This document shows, piece after piece, positions 1-7,747 of a stretch of DNA of 36,861 nucleotides. Every line of letters begins with the position of its first letter. The first letter of the stretch is position 1. Made by a program: the position numbers and the translations under genes. Under the pieces are notes generated by a model. The model saw only the letters and a program-made list of their open reading frames with translations, searched no databases and was not told where the DNA came from. Origin of the DNA: Desulfobacteraceae bacterium UBA5616 (lineage in GTDB: Bacteria > Desulfobacterota > Desulfobacteria > Desulfobacterales > UBA5616); NCBI GenBank assembly GCA_002423615.1, contig DIKO01000110.1, positions 29,508 through 66,368 of the forward strand. Reading direction: 5' to 3'.

Positions 1-5
1 TGAGT

Positions 6-83
6 GATGGGTTGCGCTGCGCTGCACCCATCCTACAAAGCGGTGTTAAAATCGTAGGATGGGTGGAGCCTGCGGAACCCATC
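6..83. repeat. REPIN-like pair of inverted palindromic elements
   Basis: Two imperfect palindromes of about 30 bp lie at 6-36 and 54-83, separated by 17 bases. Each has arms GATGGGT and ACCCATC around a GC-rich loop. The first read on the minus strand and the second on the plus strand share the opening GTAGGATGGGTG and the ending AACCCATC, so the two are inverted copies of one another. Such a doublet is the architecture called REPIN in families mobilised by REP-associated tyrosine transposases. No such transposase is present here. The block ends 6 bases beyond the stop codon of the RNase Z-like gene and may also act as a transcript-end structure. Confidence 0.7.
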
Positions 84-89
84 GTTTCC

Positions 90-1100
90 CTATGCCGGAC
101 GGGGGGTCAGGTTTTCCAGGTAGGCCTGCCTGGCTTCCCGGTACAACAGATCTCCCATACCGGCATAACGGGGAGAAAAATGAAAGATCTGAAACATGCC
201 GGCACCTGATTTTCCGGCGATTTCTCCGGCTTGCCGGGCGGTGAGATGGCGTTTTCGCGCTGCGATGTCCCGGTCCTTTTCGAGGAAAGCCGCTTCCAGA
301 AACAGGCAGTCGGATCTTTCGGCAAACTGGATGATGTTTTCCGGATTTGTTCCGTCATATGCGACATCGGTAATATAGGTGATTTTTTGCCCGGGCGTGA
401 TGACGGCGATTTTATCTGCAAGATCGGCCGGATCGAATTTCACGCCGTTCCCGGCCGAAATCACGGTTTCTGTTTCGGGAACGCTTTGCCGGTACAGCAT
501 TTTCTTGAATTCCTGCAGCCAGGGGCCGATTTCAAGGCCCAGGGCGATTACCGCATCCTTTTTGATGTTGATGTGAAATTGCTCCTTCAGGGAAAATCCC
601 AGACAGGGGATGCCGTGGTCCAGAATTTCGACGGATATTTCAAACGCGGGTTCCCGCAACACCCGGTTGTTAAAAGATGTCCGCTCCAATGGAAAAGCAG
701 GTGAAAAACGGTCTGCGCAGGCATAGGATCTGGAAAGAACGCCTTCGGAACGGACTTCAAAAACCTTCAGCAGAAAGCGCTTGTCGTAATTCTCCACGAG
801 ATTCCAGGAATAACCGGCCAGCTTGCCCTCGATGTTTTTCAAAAATCCTTCGGGGCCGTAAAGGAAAAGGCTTTTGCCCCTCCCCAGAAAGAGCCTTAAC
901 AACCGGTCAAATCCGATAAAATGATCCATGTGGGTATGGGACACAAAGACGTGGCTGATTTTCAGGATGTCTCTTGGAGATAAGGCGCCGATCTCGCCAA
1001 GATCGAAAAGCACCGCACGGTTTTCAAACTGAAACGGAATGAACAGACCCGGGTCTTCAAAAGGTCCGTTCACCAGTCTCGGATAAAATGACGGCCGCAT
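90..1100 (-). CDS. RNase Z-like metallo-beta-lactamase fold hydrolase
   Basis: The 336-residue protein carries the metal-binding signature HTHMDH at residues 55-60, with supporting residues further on: a DHGIP segment, ITD near the middle of the second half, RHLTA, and a C-terminal HFSPRY. The RHLTA and HFSPRY segments are characteristic of the ribonuclease Z/ElaC branch, which cleaves the 3' trailer of tRNA precursors or acts as a phosphodiesterase. It is somewhat longer than a typical bacterial RNase Z of about 300 residues. Its ATG overlaps the TAA stop of the upstream gene by one base (TAATG), which implies translational coupling. Family assignment is secure; the actual substrate is not, because many RNase Z-like proteins have unknown targets. 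Confidence 0.85.
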   Translation of the reverse strand: MRPSFYPRLVNGPFEDPGLFIPFQFENRAVLFDLGEIGALSPRDILKISHVFVSHTHMDHFIGFDRLLRLFLGRGKSLFLYGPEGFLKNIEGKLAGYSWNLVENYDKRFLLKVFEVRSEGVLSRSYACADRFSPAFPLERTSFNNRVLREPAFEISVEILDHGIPCLGFSLKEQFHINIKKDAVIALGLEIGPWLQEFKKMLYRQSVPETETVISAGNGVKFDPADLADKIAVITPGQKITYITDVAYDGTNPENIIQFAERSDCLFLEAAFLEKDRDIAARKRHLTARQAGEIAGKSGAGMFQIFHFSPRYAGMGDLLYREARQAYLENLTPRPA

Positions 1101-1522
1101 TATTGGGGCAGGAATTTATTGACCTGTCGGTTGATGCAGTTGTAAATTTCTTCGTCAGAGCCGAATATGTCCACCACGGATTTATGATGGATCAATTTTT
1201 CAATGACAAAAGCCATGATGTAGAGAGTGATGATATTGGGGTTGGCTGTTACCTCCCTGAAAGGGGCGGCCTGATATTCAATGTCGAATTCTTCGGCACC
1301 GGCAAGCTTTTCAAGACACCGCGCGATCTGTTCATCGAGTGCCCCTTTGCTGGTGGTTTCCACCAGTTTGTCTTCCACGAGCTTCATTGAAATGGCGTTG
1401 CTTAAAGGCTCTATGCAATCCCTCAAAGCGTCTATGGCTTTTCGGCGGGCAAGGCTTTTGGTTGTTTCGATTTTGGATAAAATACTCGATTCCCGGTTAC
1501 TTGGACGAAATACTTTTGCCAT
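1100..1522 (-). CDS. Conserved-looking hypothetical protein, 140 aa
   Basis: I do not recognise this protein. It is soluble and mixed in charge, with no signal peptide or membrane segment. The N-terminal third is rich in Lys, Arg and Ser. The rest looks helical, ending in a hydrophobic helix (ITLYIMAFVIEKL) followed by an acidic patch. The start is ATG with a GAGGA Shine-Dalgarno-like sequence about 8 bases upstream. It is the first gene of a two-gene unit: its stop codon overlaps the start of the RNase Z-like gene by one base, so the two products are probably made in fixed proportion. No function can be assigned from sequence alone. Confidence 0.75.
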   Translation of the reverse strand: MAKVFRPSNRESSILSKIETTKSLARRKAIDALRDCIEPLSNAISMKLVEDKLVETTSKGALDEQIARCLEKLAGAEEFDIEYQAAPFREVTANPNIITLYIMAFVIEKLIHHKSVVDIFGSDEEIYNCINRQVNKFLPQ

Positions 1523-1705
1523 GGGCCATCCTCATATATCCTTACGGGTTTCTTAAACTGTATCCGCCGACGCGAAGAAATCCAAGACCCCCAAAAAATC
1601 ATTTTAATATAAGACGTTAAGTATGCAATCCCTTCCAGTAAAACAAGGCCATATTAATGCCATCATCCGCATTATGCAAGGAAAAATTGACGCATTTTAA
1701 AATAA

Positions 1706-1742
1706 GGATGAAATCCTCTTGGAGGGGGGGCAGTGTCCCCCC
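1706..1742 (-). terminator. Possible compound transcription terminator after recJ
   Basis: Twenty bases past the recJ stop lies a six-base G/C stem (1725-1730 with 1737-1742, loop CAGTGT). It is followed on the minus strand by a small AGGAT/ATCCT hairpin and then TATTTTAAAA. Neither hairpin has a clean uridine run directly after it, so Rho-independent activity is only possible. Confidence 0.35.
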
Positions 1743-1761
1743 GGTGGAAACCCGGAAACTT

Positions 1762-3492
1762 TCATGAAGTGCCGGGGACTGCGTCTTCAATGATGAGTTG
1801 GACGGTTTTGTTTCCGTTCCACCGGTTCCACCTTAAGTGAAAAATGATTTCCTCAAACTCTTTTTCAGGGGACTTGTCGGCATCGATGTTGAACTGAATG
1901 GCCTGAAAAACCTTGCCGGCGGCGTCATTATTCTGTTTTAAGACCATTTTCCGGTGATTTCCACCGATGATGAGAGATTGAACGACCCGGATCCGGTTCG
2001 CCAGGAAAAGTGGTTCGGTGTTCCCGGTTCCAAAGGGTTTCAACTCCTCCAGTTCATCCATCAGTTTATCGGTGATCATGTTGAAACGGAGTTCACAGTC
2101 CATTTCGATCAGCCGGGCGTTCTGTTCATCAATCCCCGCGTTCCGGACAACAGCTTCAAATTTTTCCCTGAATTCAGGAATTTTCTCGGGTTTTATGGAT
2201 AATCCCGCCGCCATGGCGTGACCCCCGAAGCTTTCCAGGGTATCCGCACATTGCATCAATCCATCGTGAAGATCAAATCCGGGGATACTCCTTCCGGAGC
2301 CCCTGGCCGAACCGTTTTGCAGGGTAATCAATACGGTGGGACGAAAAAATTTCTTAACCAGCCGGGAGGCCACGATGCCTAAGATGCCTTCATGCCAGTT
2401 ATCGTAAAACAACACCATGGTTTTTCGTTCCGAAAGGAGGGGTTTGCCGGAAATGTGCATGAGGATATCGCTGAAGGTTTTATTTTCGATTTCCTGCCGT
2501 TTTGAATTCAATTGATTCAGAAACAAGGCGATAGGGGAAGCCGACTCCCTTTCAGGGGCGAGAAGAAGTTCCACCGCCTTTCCCGCATTGTCGATTCTTC
2601 CGGCGGCATTGATCCGGGGGGCCAGCCGGAAAGCGATATCATCCGAATCGATGTAGCCGTCCCGGATCCCGCTGGCCTCGATAAGGGCGTTTGCGCCCGG
2701 ACGATATCCCTGGGTCATGATTTCCAGACCGGCCCGGGTCAGAACCCGGTTTTCATCCACAATCGGCACAATGTCGGCCACCGTGCCGATGGCCACCAGA
2801 TCGCAGCATCGCTTCAGGTTGGGTTCGGGAATCCCCTTCCAGAAAGAAATATCCCGGAGCCCTTTTCTCAGGCATATTAAAAGGAAAAAGGCGATACCCA
2901 CGCCGGCCAGATGTTCCAGCCCGGAATGGCAGTCGCTCCGTTTGGGGTTGACGACGGCGATAGCATCCGGAATGGGGGCGGCGATGTTGTGGTGGTCGGT
3001 GATGATCACGTCGATCCCCGCCTGGGTCGCCTTCAATACGGCTTCGTGGCTGTTTGAACCGCAGTCCACGGTGATGATCAAACCCACCTGCCGGGGCAGG
3101 GCAACATCGGTGATGTGCCGGCTCTTCAGCCCGTATCCCTCGGTCATGCGGTGGGGGATATAAAATGATGCGTCTGCGCCGATGTATTGAAAAAAATCAA
3201 CCAGAAGAGCCGTTGCCGTAATGCCGTCGGCATCATAGTCCCCGAAAATCAGGATGCGTTCTTTATTGACAATTGCCGAAACAATCCGGGAAACGGCACG
3301 GTCCATATCTTTCAGGGAAAAAGGGGAGCGGATATGGGCCAAAGACGGGGACAAAAAGTGCATGGCCGCCTGCCGGGAACGAATGTTGCGATTGGCCAGT
3401 ACCGTGGCCGTAACGGGGTGGCAATTCAGAGAATCCGTTAATGACCGTATCAATTCGGGATCAGAGGATATCATCCGCCATTGGCTTTTCAT
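1762..3492 (-). CDS. recJ: Single-stranded-DNA-specific 5'-3' exonuclease RecJ
   Basis: The 576-residue protein is a full-length RecJ. The DHH phosphoesterase core shows DYDADG at residues 85-90, VDCG at 142-145 and the diagnostic DHH triad at 166-168. The DHHA1 domain has the GGHAMAAG nucleotide-binding motif at 423-430, and a C-terminal OB-like domain follows. RecJ degrades single-stranded DNA 5' to 3' with Mn2+ or Mg2+ in RecF-pathway recombination, base excision repair and mismatch repair. It is transcribed alone and faces the DUF4911-miaB operon across a 113-base divergent intergenic region. No catalytic residue of the core motifs appears to be lost. Confidence 0.96.
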   Translation of the reverse strand: MKSQWRMISSDPELIRSLTDSLNCHPVTATVLANRNIRSRQAAMHFLSPSLAHIRSPFSLKDMDRAVSRIVSAIVNKERILIFGDYDADGITATALLVDFFQYIGADASFYIPHRMTEGYGLKSRHITDVALPRQVGLIITVDCGSNSHEAVLKATQAGIDVIITDHHNIAAPIPDAIAVVNPKRSDCHSGLEHLAGVGIAFFLLICLRKGLRDISFWKGIPEPNLKRCCDLVAIGTVADIVPIVDENRVLTRAGLEIMTQGYRPGANALIEASGIRDGYIDSDDIAFRLAPRINAAGRIDNAGKAVELLLAPERESASPIALFLNQLNSKRQEIENKTFSDILMHISGKPLLSERKTMVLFYDNWHEGILGIVASRLVKKFFRPTVLITLQNGSARGSGRSIPGFDLHDGLMQCADTLESFGGHAMAAGLSIKPEKIPEFREKFEAVVRNAGIDEQNARLIEMDCELRFNMITDKLMDELEELKPFGTGNTEPLFLANRIRVVQSLIIGGNHRKMVLKQNNDAAGKVFQAIQFNIDADKSPEKEFEEIIFHLRWNRWNGNKTVQLIIEDAVPGTS

Positions 3493-3605
3493 AGCCTGTG
3501 CCTTTACCGTAAAAAGGGGGTTTAAACAATAATTTTGTTAGGAGTTGAAATCGCCGGGGTATTGGTGTTAAGGATGCTCGAACAGCAGGCGGGGGCAACA
3601 GGAAA

Positions 3606-3818
3606 GTGGAGTGCGTCAAAAAATATTACCGGGTGGAACGCCGTGACATCGGATTTATCAAATTTATATTTGAAGCCTGTGATGGTCTTGCCGTGGTGTC
3701 TTCCGATGATGCGCAACCGGGTGTTCTGAAATTCTCCGTGGCCCCAGGGTGCGAAGCTGAATTTGAAACCGTCCTGGAAGGGCTTGCGCAGGAATTGATG
3801 ATCGAGAAATGGGATTAA
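3606..3818 (+). CDS. DUF4911 family small protein
   Basis: The 70-residue product (KKYYRVERRDIGFIKFIFEA near the start, then VAPGCEAEFE) matches what I know of the DUF4911 family, small proteins of unknown function in deltaproteobacteria often found just upstream of miaB. The start is GTG at 3606; the frame is open upstream only as far as 3549 and has no ATG there. The AGGA at 3600-3603 is too close to be an ideal ribosome site, so the start is uncertain. The gene overlaps the start of miaB by 10 bases, implying coupled translation and perhaps a role linked to tRNA modification. No signal peptide or membrane segment is seen. Confidence 0.75.
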   Translation: MECVKKYYRVERRDIGFIKFIFEACDGLAVVSSDDAQPGVLKFSVAPGCEAEFETVLEGLAQELMIEKWD

Positions 3819-5236
3819 GGAAAAAACTATATATCAGCACCATGGGGTGTCAGATGAATGTTTATGACACCGAACAGATAGAACGGGCTTTATGGGGCAT
3901 CGGGTATGAGCCCGTGGATTGCCCTGAAGCGGCCGATCTGATTATCGCCAACACCTGCGCCATCCGGGAGAAGGCCGAACAGAAAGCCTTCAGTTTTCTG
4001 GGCCGGACGGCAGAGTTGAAACGGAAAAACCCTGATCTGATCGTGGGCATCGGCGGCTGTGTCGCCCAGCAGGAGGGAAAGAAGATTTTAAAGCGGGTGC
4101 CCCAGATCGATCTGATCTTCGGTACGGACGCTATCAGCCGCCTTCCGGACCTGGTGCGACGGTTTGAAAAGGACAGATGCCGGATCATCGATGTGGACTT
4201 GAAAAACGGCCTGAATGAAATCAGGCTCGGGAATGATCCTTTCCGGAGAACTCAGACGGCAAAATTCGTCACCATCATGCGGGGATGTGATAATTTTTGC
4301 ACTTACTGCGTGGTTCCCCATGTGCGGGGCAGGGAAAGAAGCAGGACCCCTGACAGCATTCTCGAGGAGGTCCGGCACCTGGTGGCCTCGGGTGTGCGGG
4401 ATATTACGCTGCTGGGACAGAATGTGAACAGTTACGGACTGAAAGAAGGGCTTTGCACCTTCCCGGAACTGATCCATCGGATCAACGATGTGGACGGAAA
4501 ATTCAGGATTCGATTTACAACCTCCCATCCCAAGGACCTCTCCCAGGACCTCATGGAGGCTTTCGGGACGGTTGATAAACTGTGCGCCCACATCCATTTG
4601 CCGGTTCAAAGCGGTTCCGATGCCGTTCTGAAACGGATGAACCGAAAATACACCCGGGATCAGTATCTGGAAAAAGTGAATCAATTGCGAAAAATCCATC
4701 CGGATATCGCCGTTACTTCGGATATTATCGTGGGGTTCCCGGGTGAGACACCGGAAGATTTCAACCAAACTCTGGATTTGATTAAAACGGTTCAGTATGA
4801 TAGTCTTTTTGTATTCAGCTATTCCGACCGGCCCAGCGCACCGGCTGCAGCCTTTTCGGACAAAGTGCCCGGGGAAGTTAAAATTGAGAGACTTCAGGAG
4901 GTGCTGAATTTCCAGGAAAAGGTTACCACGGACAAAAACAGCTCCTTAAAGGGAAAAACCGTTGAAGTCCTGGTGGAGGGAAAAAGCAAAAAAAGCCTCT
5001 GGGCGGCGGATGATGACGGAAACAATGAAAAACTCGAGTGGGCGGGCCGGACATCGGCCAATAAGGTGGTAAATTTCATCGTGGACGGAAATGCGGTCCA
5101 AGATCTTTCAGGAAAATTCGTCCGTGTTCATATAGAAAGGGCCATGATGCATTCGGTCTGGGGAAGGGTTGAACGGACCATGGGGGAAACCCCGCCTTAC
5201 GAGGAAAAGGAAGGAGAAATCAACCATGATGCATAA
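3809..5236 (+). CDS. miaB: tRNA-2-methylthio-N6-dimethylallyladenosine synthase MiaB
   Basis: The 475-residue protein has the three-domain methylthiotransferase layout. The N-terminal UPF0004 domain holds the auxiliary cluster cysteines C14, C50 and C84. The radical SAM motif CDNFCTYC gives C160, C164 and C167 in the context MRGCDNFCTYCVVPHVRGRE. A C-terminal TRAM domain follows (about 375-450). MiaB converts i6A37 to ms2i6A37 in tRNAs reading codons that begin with U. The GCQMN and NTCAIRE segments favour MiaB over RimO or MtaB. The C-terminus continues with a hydrophilic tail after the TRAM domain. The gene overlaps DUF4911 upstream by 10 bases and the bifunctional nuclease gene downstream by 11 bases. 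Confidence 0.95.
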   Translation: MGLRKKLYISTMGCQMNVYDTEQIERALWGIGYEPVDCPEAADLIIANTCAIREKAEQKAFSFLGRTAELKRKNPDLIVGIGGCVAQQEGKKILKRVPQIDLIFGTDAISRLPDLVRRFEKDRCRIIDVDLKNGLNEIRLGNDPFRRTQTAKFVTIMRGCDNFCTYCVVPHVRGRERSRTPDSILEEVRHLVASGVRDITLLGQNVNSYGLKEGLCTFPELIHRINDVDGKFRIRFTTSHPKDLSQDLMEAFGTVDKLCAHIHLPVQSGSDAVLKRMNRKYTRDQYLEKVNQLRKIHPDIAVTSDIIVGFPGETPEDFNQTLDLIKTVQYDSLFVFSYSDRPSAPAAAFSDKVPGEVKIERLQEVLNFQEKVTTDKNSSLKGKTVEVLVEGKSKKSLWAADDDGNNEKLEWAGRTSANKVVNFIVDGNAVQDLSGKFVRVHIERAMMHSVWGRVERTMGETPPYEEKEGEINHDA

Positions 5237-5717
5237 GGTGACCCTGGCGGGTCTTGCCGTGGATCCGGCCACCAATACCCCGATTATCATTCTGAAATCG
5301 GAAGAAAACGAACAGACCATTCCCATCTGGATAGGCCTGCTGGAGGCCACGTCCATTGCATCGGCCTTGAAAAATATCAAATTCGACCGGCCCATGACCC
5401 ATGACCTGTTCAAAAATTTTCTGGAAATGCAGAACATTACGGTGTCCAAGGTGGAAGTGTGCGATCTGAAGGACAATACCTATTACGCTCTTATTCATTT
5501 TTTATCCGAAGAAAAGGCCTTCAGCATGGATGCCCGTCCCAGCGACGCCATCGCCATTGCCCTTCGATTCTCCGCCCCCATTTTTGTGGACGAAAAGGTG
5601 ATTGAAAAATCGAAAACCCGGGACGAAGCCGGGGAACCCCTGGATACCAGCGAACAGGGAAAAAAATGGGCGGAATACCTGGAAAATCTTTCGCCGGACG
5701 ATTTCGGAAAGGTTTGA
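5226..5717 (+). CDS. Bifunctional nuclease (BFN/DUF151) domain protein
   Basis: The 163-residue protein has the BFN (DUF151) fold. Recognisable segments are PIIILKS near the start, IPIWIGLLEATSIA in the first half and the family signature MDARPSDAIAIALR around residues 98-112. BFN proteins were described as having RNase and DNase activity in plants. Bacterial homologues are widespread and poorly characterised. AAGGAG at 5211-5216 lies 9 bases before ATG 5226, which supports that start; the ATG at 5229 is an alternative. It overlaps the end of miaB by 11 bases, so it belongs to the same transcript. The C-terminal 45 residues after the core are charged and probably extended. Confidence 0.88.
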   Translation: MMHKVTLAGLAVDPATNTPIIILKSEENEQTIPIWIGLLEATSIASALKNIKFDRPMTHDLFKNFLEMQNITVSKVEVCDLKDNTYYALIHFLSEEKAFSMDARPSDAIAIALRFSAPIFVDEKVIEKSKTRDEAGEPLDTSEQGKKWAEYLENLSPDDFGKV

Positions 5718-5760
5718 TCCAAAAGGCACCGGCCTTGACCGGCAACAGGGAAAGAAAGAC

Positions 5761-6414
5761 ATGATTGACCTTCATACCCATACGATTTTTTCCGATGGCG
5801 AACTGATACCGGCCGAACTCGTCCGCCGGGCCCAGGTTCTGGGATTAAGGGCCCTTGCCATAACCGACCATGGGGATTCATCGAACATCGACTGGATCAT
5901 CCCCCGGATCGTGGCCGTTTGTCAGGAACTCAACAGCGTCCTGGAAATCCGCGTGGTTCCGGGCATTGAAATCACCCATGTGCCCCCGGCGTTAATTTCC
6001 AAAACCGCCCGGAAGGCCCGTGATCTCGGAGCGAAAATTATCGTCGTTCACGGCGAGACCATTGTGGAGCCGGTAGCTCCGGGGACCAATGCCGCGGCCC
6101 TTGAATCGGATATCGATCTCCTGTCCCATCCCGGGCTGATCACCGCGGAACTGGTGCGGAAGGCGAAAGAAAAGGGAATATTGCTTGAGATTACCGCAAG
6201 AAACGGTCACTGCCTGACCAACGGCCACGTGGCGAAACTGGCCAAACAGGTGGGGGCCGGCATGGTGATCAATACGGATTCCCACTCTCCGGGAAATCTC
6301 GTTGATTTAGAAACCGCCCGACGGATCGTTCTGGGCGCCGGACTGACCGGGGATGATTTCAGCCTCATGCGGGAAAATGCCGCAAGGTTGACAGGATTAG
6401 AGATCAAGGAGTAA
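5761..6414 (+). CDS. PHP-domain phosphoesterase (histidinol-phosphatase-like)
   Basis: The 217-residue protein is a compact PHP metal hydrolase. The ligand motifs appear in order: HTHT at the N-terminus (MIDLHTHTIFSDG), TDHGD, GIEITH, HGE, SHPG and TDSHS near the C-terminus. It starts at ATG 5761, directly before the first motif; upstream in-frame codons overlap the previous gene and lack PHP sequence. PHP proteins of this size act on phosphate monoesters such as histidinol phosphate or on small phosphodiesters. No his genes are nearby, so the histidine role is not supported by context. It lies 43 bases after the bifunctional nuclease gene and probably closes the miaB operon. Confidence 0.85.
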   Translation: MIDLHTHTIFSDGELIPAELVRRAQVLGLRALAITDHGDSSNIDWIIPRIVAVCQELNSVLEIRVVPGIEITHVPPALISKTARKARDLGAKIIVVHGETIVEPVAPGTNAAALESDIDLLSHPGLITAELVRKAKEKGILLEITARNGHCLTNGHVAKLAKQVGAGMVINTDSHSPGNLVDLETARRIVLGAGLTGDDFSLMRENAARLTGLEIKE

Positions 6415-6468
6415 GAAGTCTCTTGCGGACGGGTAATTCGCTTAACCCCTTGATTCACGCGAATGATC

Positions 6469-7668
6469 CTAATACAGAAATTTGCCGTTTTCGTAAATCG
6501 GGGAAATCCTTCCGTCCTTCAAATGCGCTGAAACTCTTTTCTTTTCGGTATTCACCAGGTCCCAGTGCAATGCGGAGTCGTTGAATCCGAGTTTTTCCTT
6601 CAGTTCCCGGGTTAATTCCATGGGGTTGTTTTTATAGGTATCCGAGTAGGATGATCCCACGGCGATATGGCAGTTTCCGAATTTCCCGCCGAAATTTTCA
6701 TCGAATAGGGTGTTGGCCATAAATCTGTCGATTTTGGAAAACCGCTTATCCGTCAGGGAAAATTCACCCAGCCGGTTTGCCCCCTTATCCATGGAGAGCT
6801 GTTGGATCAGGAAATCTTCACCTGCCGCCGCCTTGATTTCGACTGTCCTTCCCTTGTGGAAGGTCAGATGCACGCCTTCAACATAATTGCCGCTTCGATA
6901 AGAGGGCTGGTCCGCATAGTAAACACCCCTGGTCCCCCGCCAGTCAGGGGAGATGAACAATTCGAAACTGGGGATATTGTGGCCGGAAATGCCGATCCAT
7001 TTTCTCATGTCCCCCGGGGTTATCTCCAGGTCCACATGGGCCGATTCTACGTGGTAATGCTTGACGTCCATGCTGTTAAGCCATTTTTTAATGGATGCGG
7101 CCTGTTTGAAAATGGTATTCCATTCTTCCACAGGCGATTTTTTGTTCAGAAAACAGGCCCGGACAATCTGGCCGGCATAGGCGTTCAGGGCCAGATCCGC
7201 ATGCCTGGCCTGCTCTTCAGTAGGATAGGAGCAAAGGGTCCACCCGAAAAGGCCCTGCTCTTCCCGGCGGGTGAAGATATCCCGGAGATGTTTTCTGGAA
7301 ACAGCCGCCCTGCCGATTTTTTGGGGGTTCACCCCGCTCAGATGCGTAATGGATTCAGGTGCGTGCAGGAAAATGCTGCCGTTAAGGCGTTCGTAGAGCA
7401 TCTCTTCTCCCGGAGCCTGAAAAACCAGCTGCCGGTCGTCGGATTTATCATAGAAGGAAAATTCCATGGAAGGGGTGAGATCCATCCTCTGGATGGGATT
7501 CATTCCCATATCCAGAATCCTTTCGAAGAGGATTTCCGCCAGCCTTACAGCGGGCATATGATAACGGATGAGAATAATGTCATTTTTTTTGAAGGCTTTT
7601 GTTCTGGCGGTTTTAAGCCCCCACAACAGAACATCGGCATAACGTTCGAGCTGGATTCCGGTCAGCAT
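6469..7668 (-). CDS. M29-family metalloaminopeptidase
   Basis: The 399-residue protein resembles the thermophilic aminopeptidase family M29 (AmpS/PepS type), dinuclear metal enzymes that remove N-terminal residues from peptides in the cytoplasm. The family metal ligands are apparent: E236 in NIPSFELF, E302 in LGEF, H334 in NCHIAVGSSY and H368/D370 in HWD, with Y341 as the usual catalytic tyrosine. Length agrees with the family (about 400). The start is well defined by a strong GGGAGGAG ribosome site about 4 bases upstream. It is convergent with the PHP gene, separated by 54 bases, and divergent from the alpha/beta hydrolase gene. No signal peptide is present. Confidence 0.92.
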   Translation of the reverse strand: MLTGIQLERYADVLLWGLKTARTKAFKKNDIILIRYHMPAVRLAEILFERILDMGMNPIQRMDLTPSMEFSFYDKSDDRQLVFQAPGEEMLYERLNGSIFLHAPESITHLSGVNPQKIGRAAVSRKHLRDIFTRREEQGLFGWTLCSYPTEEQARHADLALNAYAGQIVRACFLNKKSPVEEWNTIFKQAASIKKWLNSMDVKHYHVESAHVDLEITPGDMRKWIGISGHNIPSFELFISPDWRGTRGVYYADQPSYRSGNYVEGVHLTFHKGRTVEIKAAAGEDFLIQQLSMDKGANRLGEFSLTDKRFSKIDRFMANTLFDENFGGKFGNCHIAVGSSYSDTYKNNPMELTRELKEKLGFNDSALHWDLVNTEKKRVSAHLKDGRISPIYENGKFLY

Positions 7669-7695
7669 AAATCTCCTCCCTGATAAAACGAAGTG

Positions 7696-7724
7696 TTTAC
7701 AAAAATACGCGAAATTTATATAAA
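7696..7724 (+). promoter_or_regulatory. Sigma-70-type promoter for the alpha/beta hydrolase gene
   Basis: TTTACA at 7696-7701 and TATAAA at 7719-7724 are separated by exactly 17 bases, each matching the consensus at five of six positions. Transcription would begin near 7731, only about 17 bases before the TTG start codon at 7748. The -10 lies inside a ten-base palindrome TTTATATAAA. Confidence 0.6.
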
Positions 7725-7747
7725 GGCGCCATAAACGCCGCCGGATA

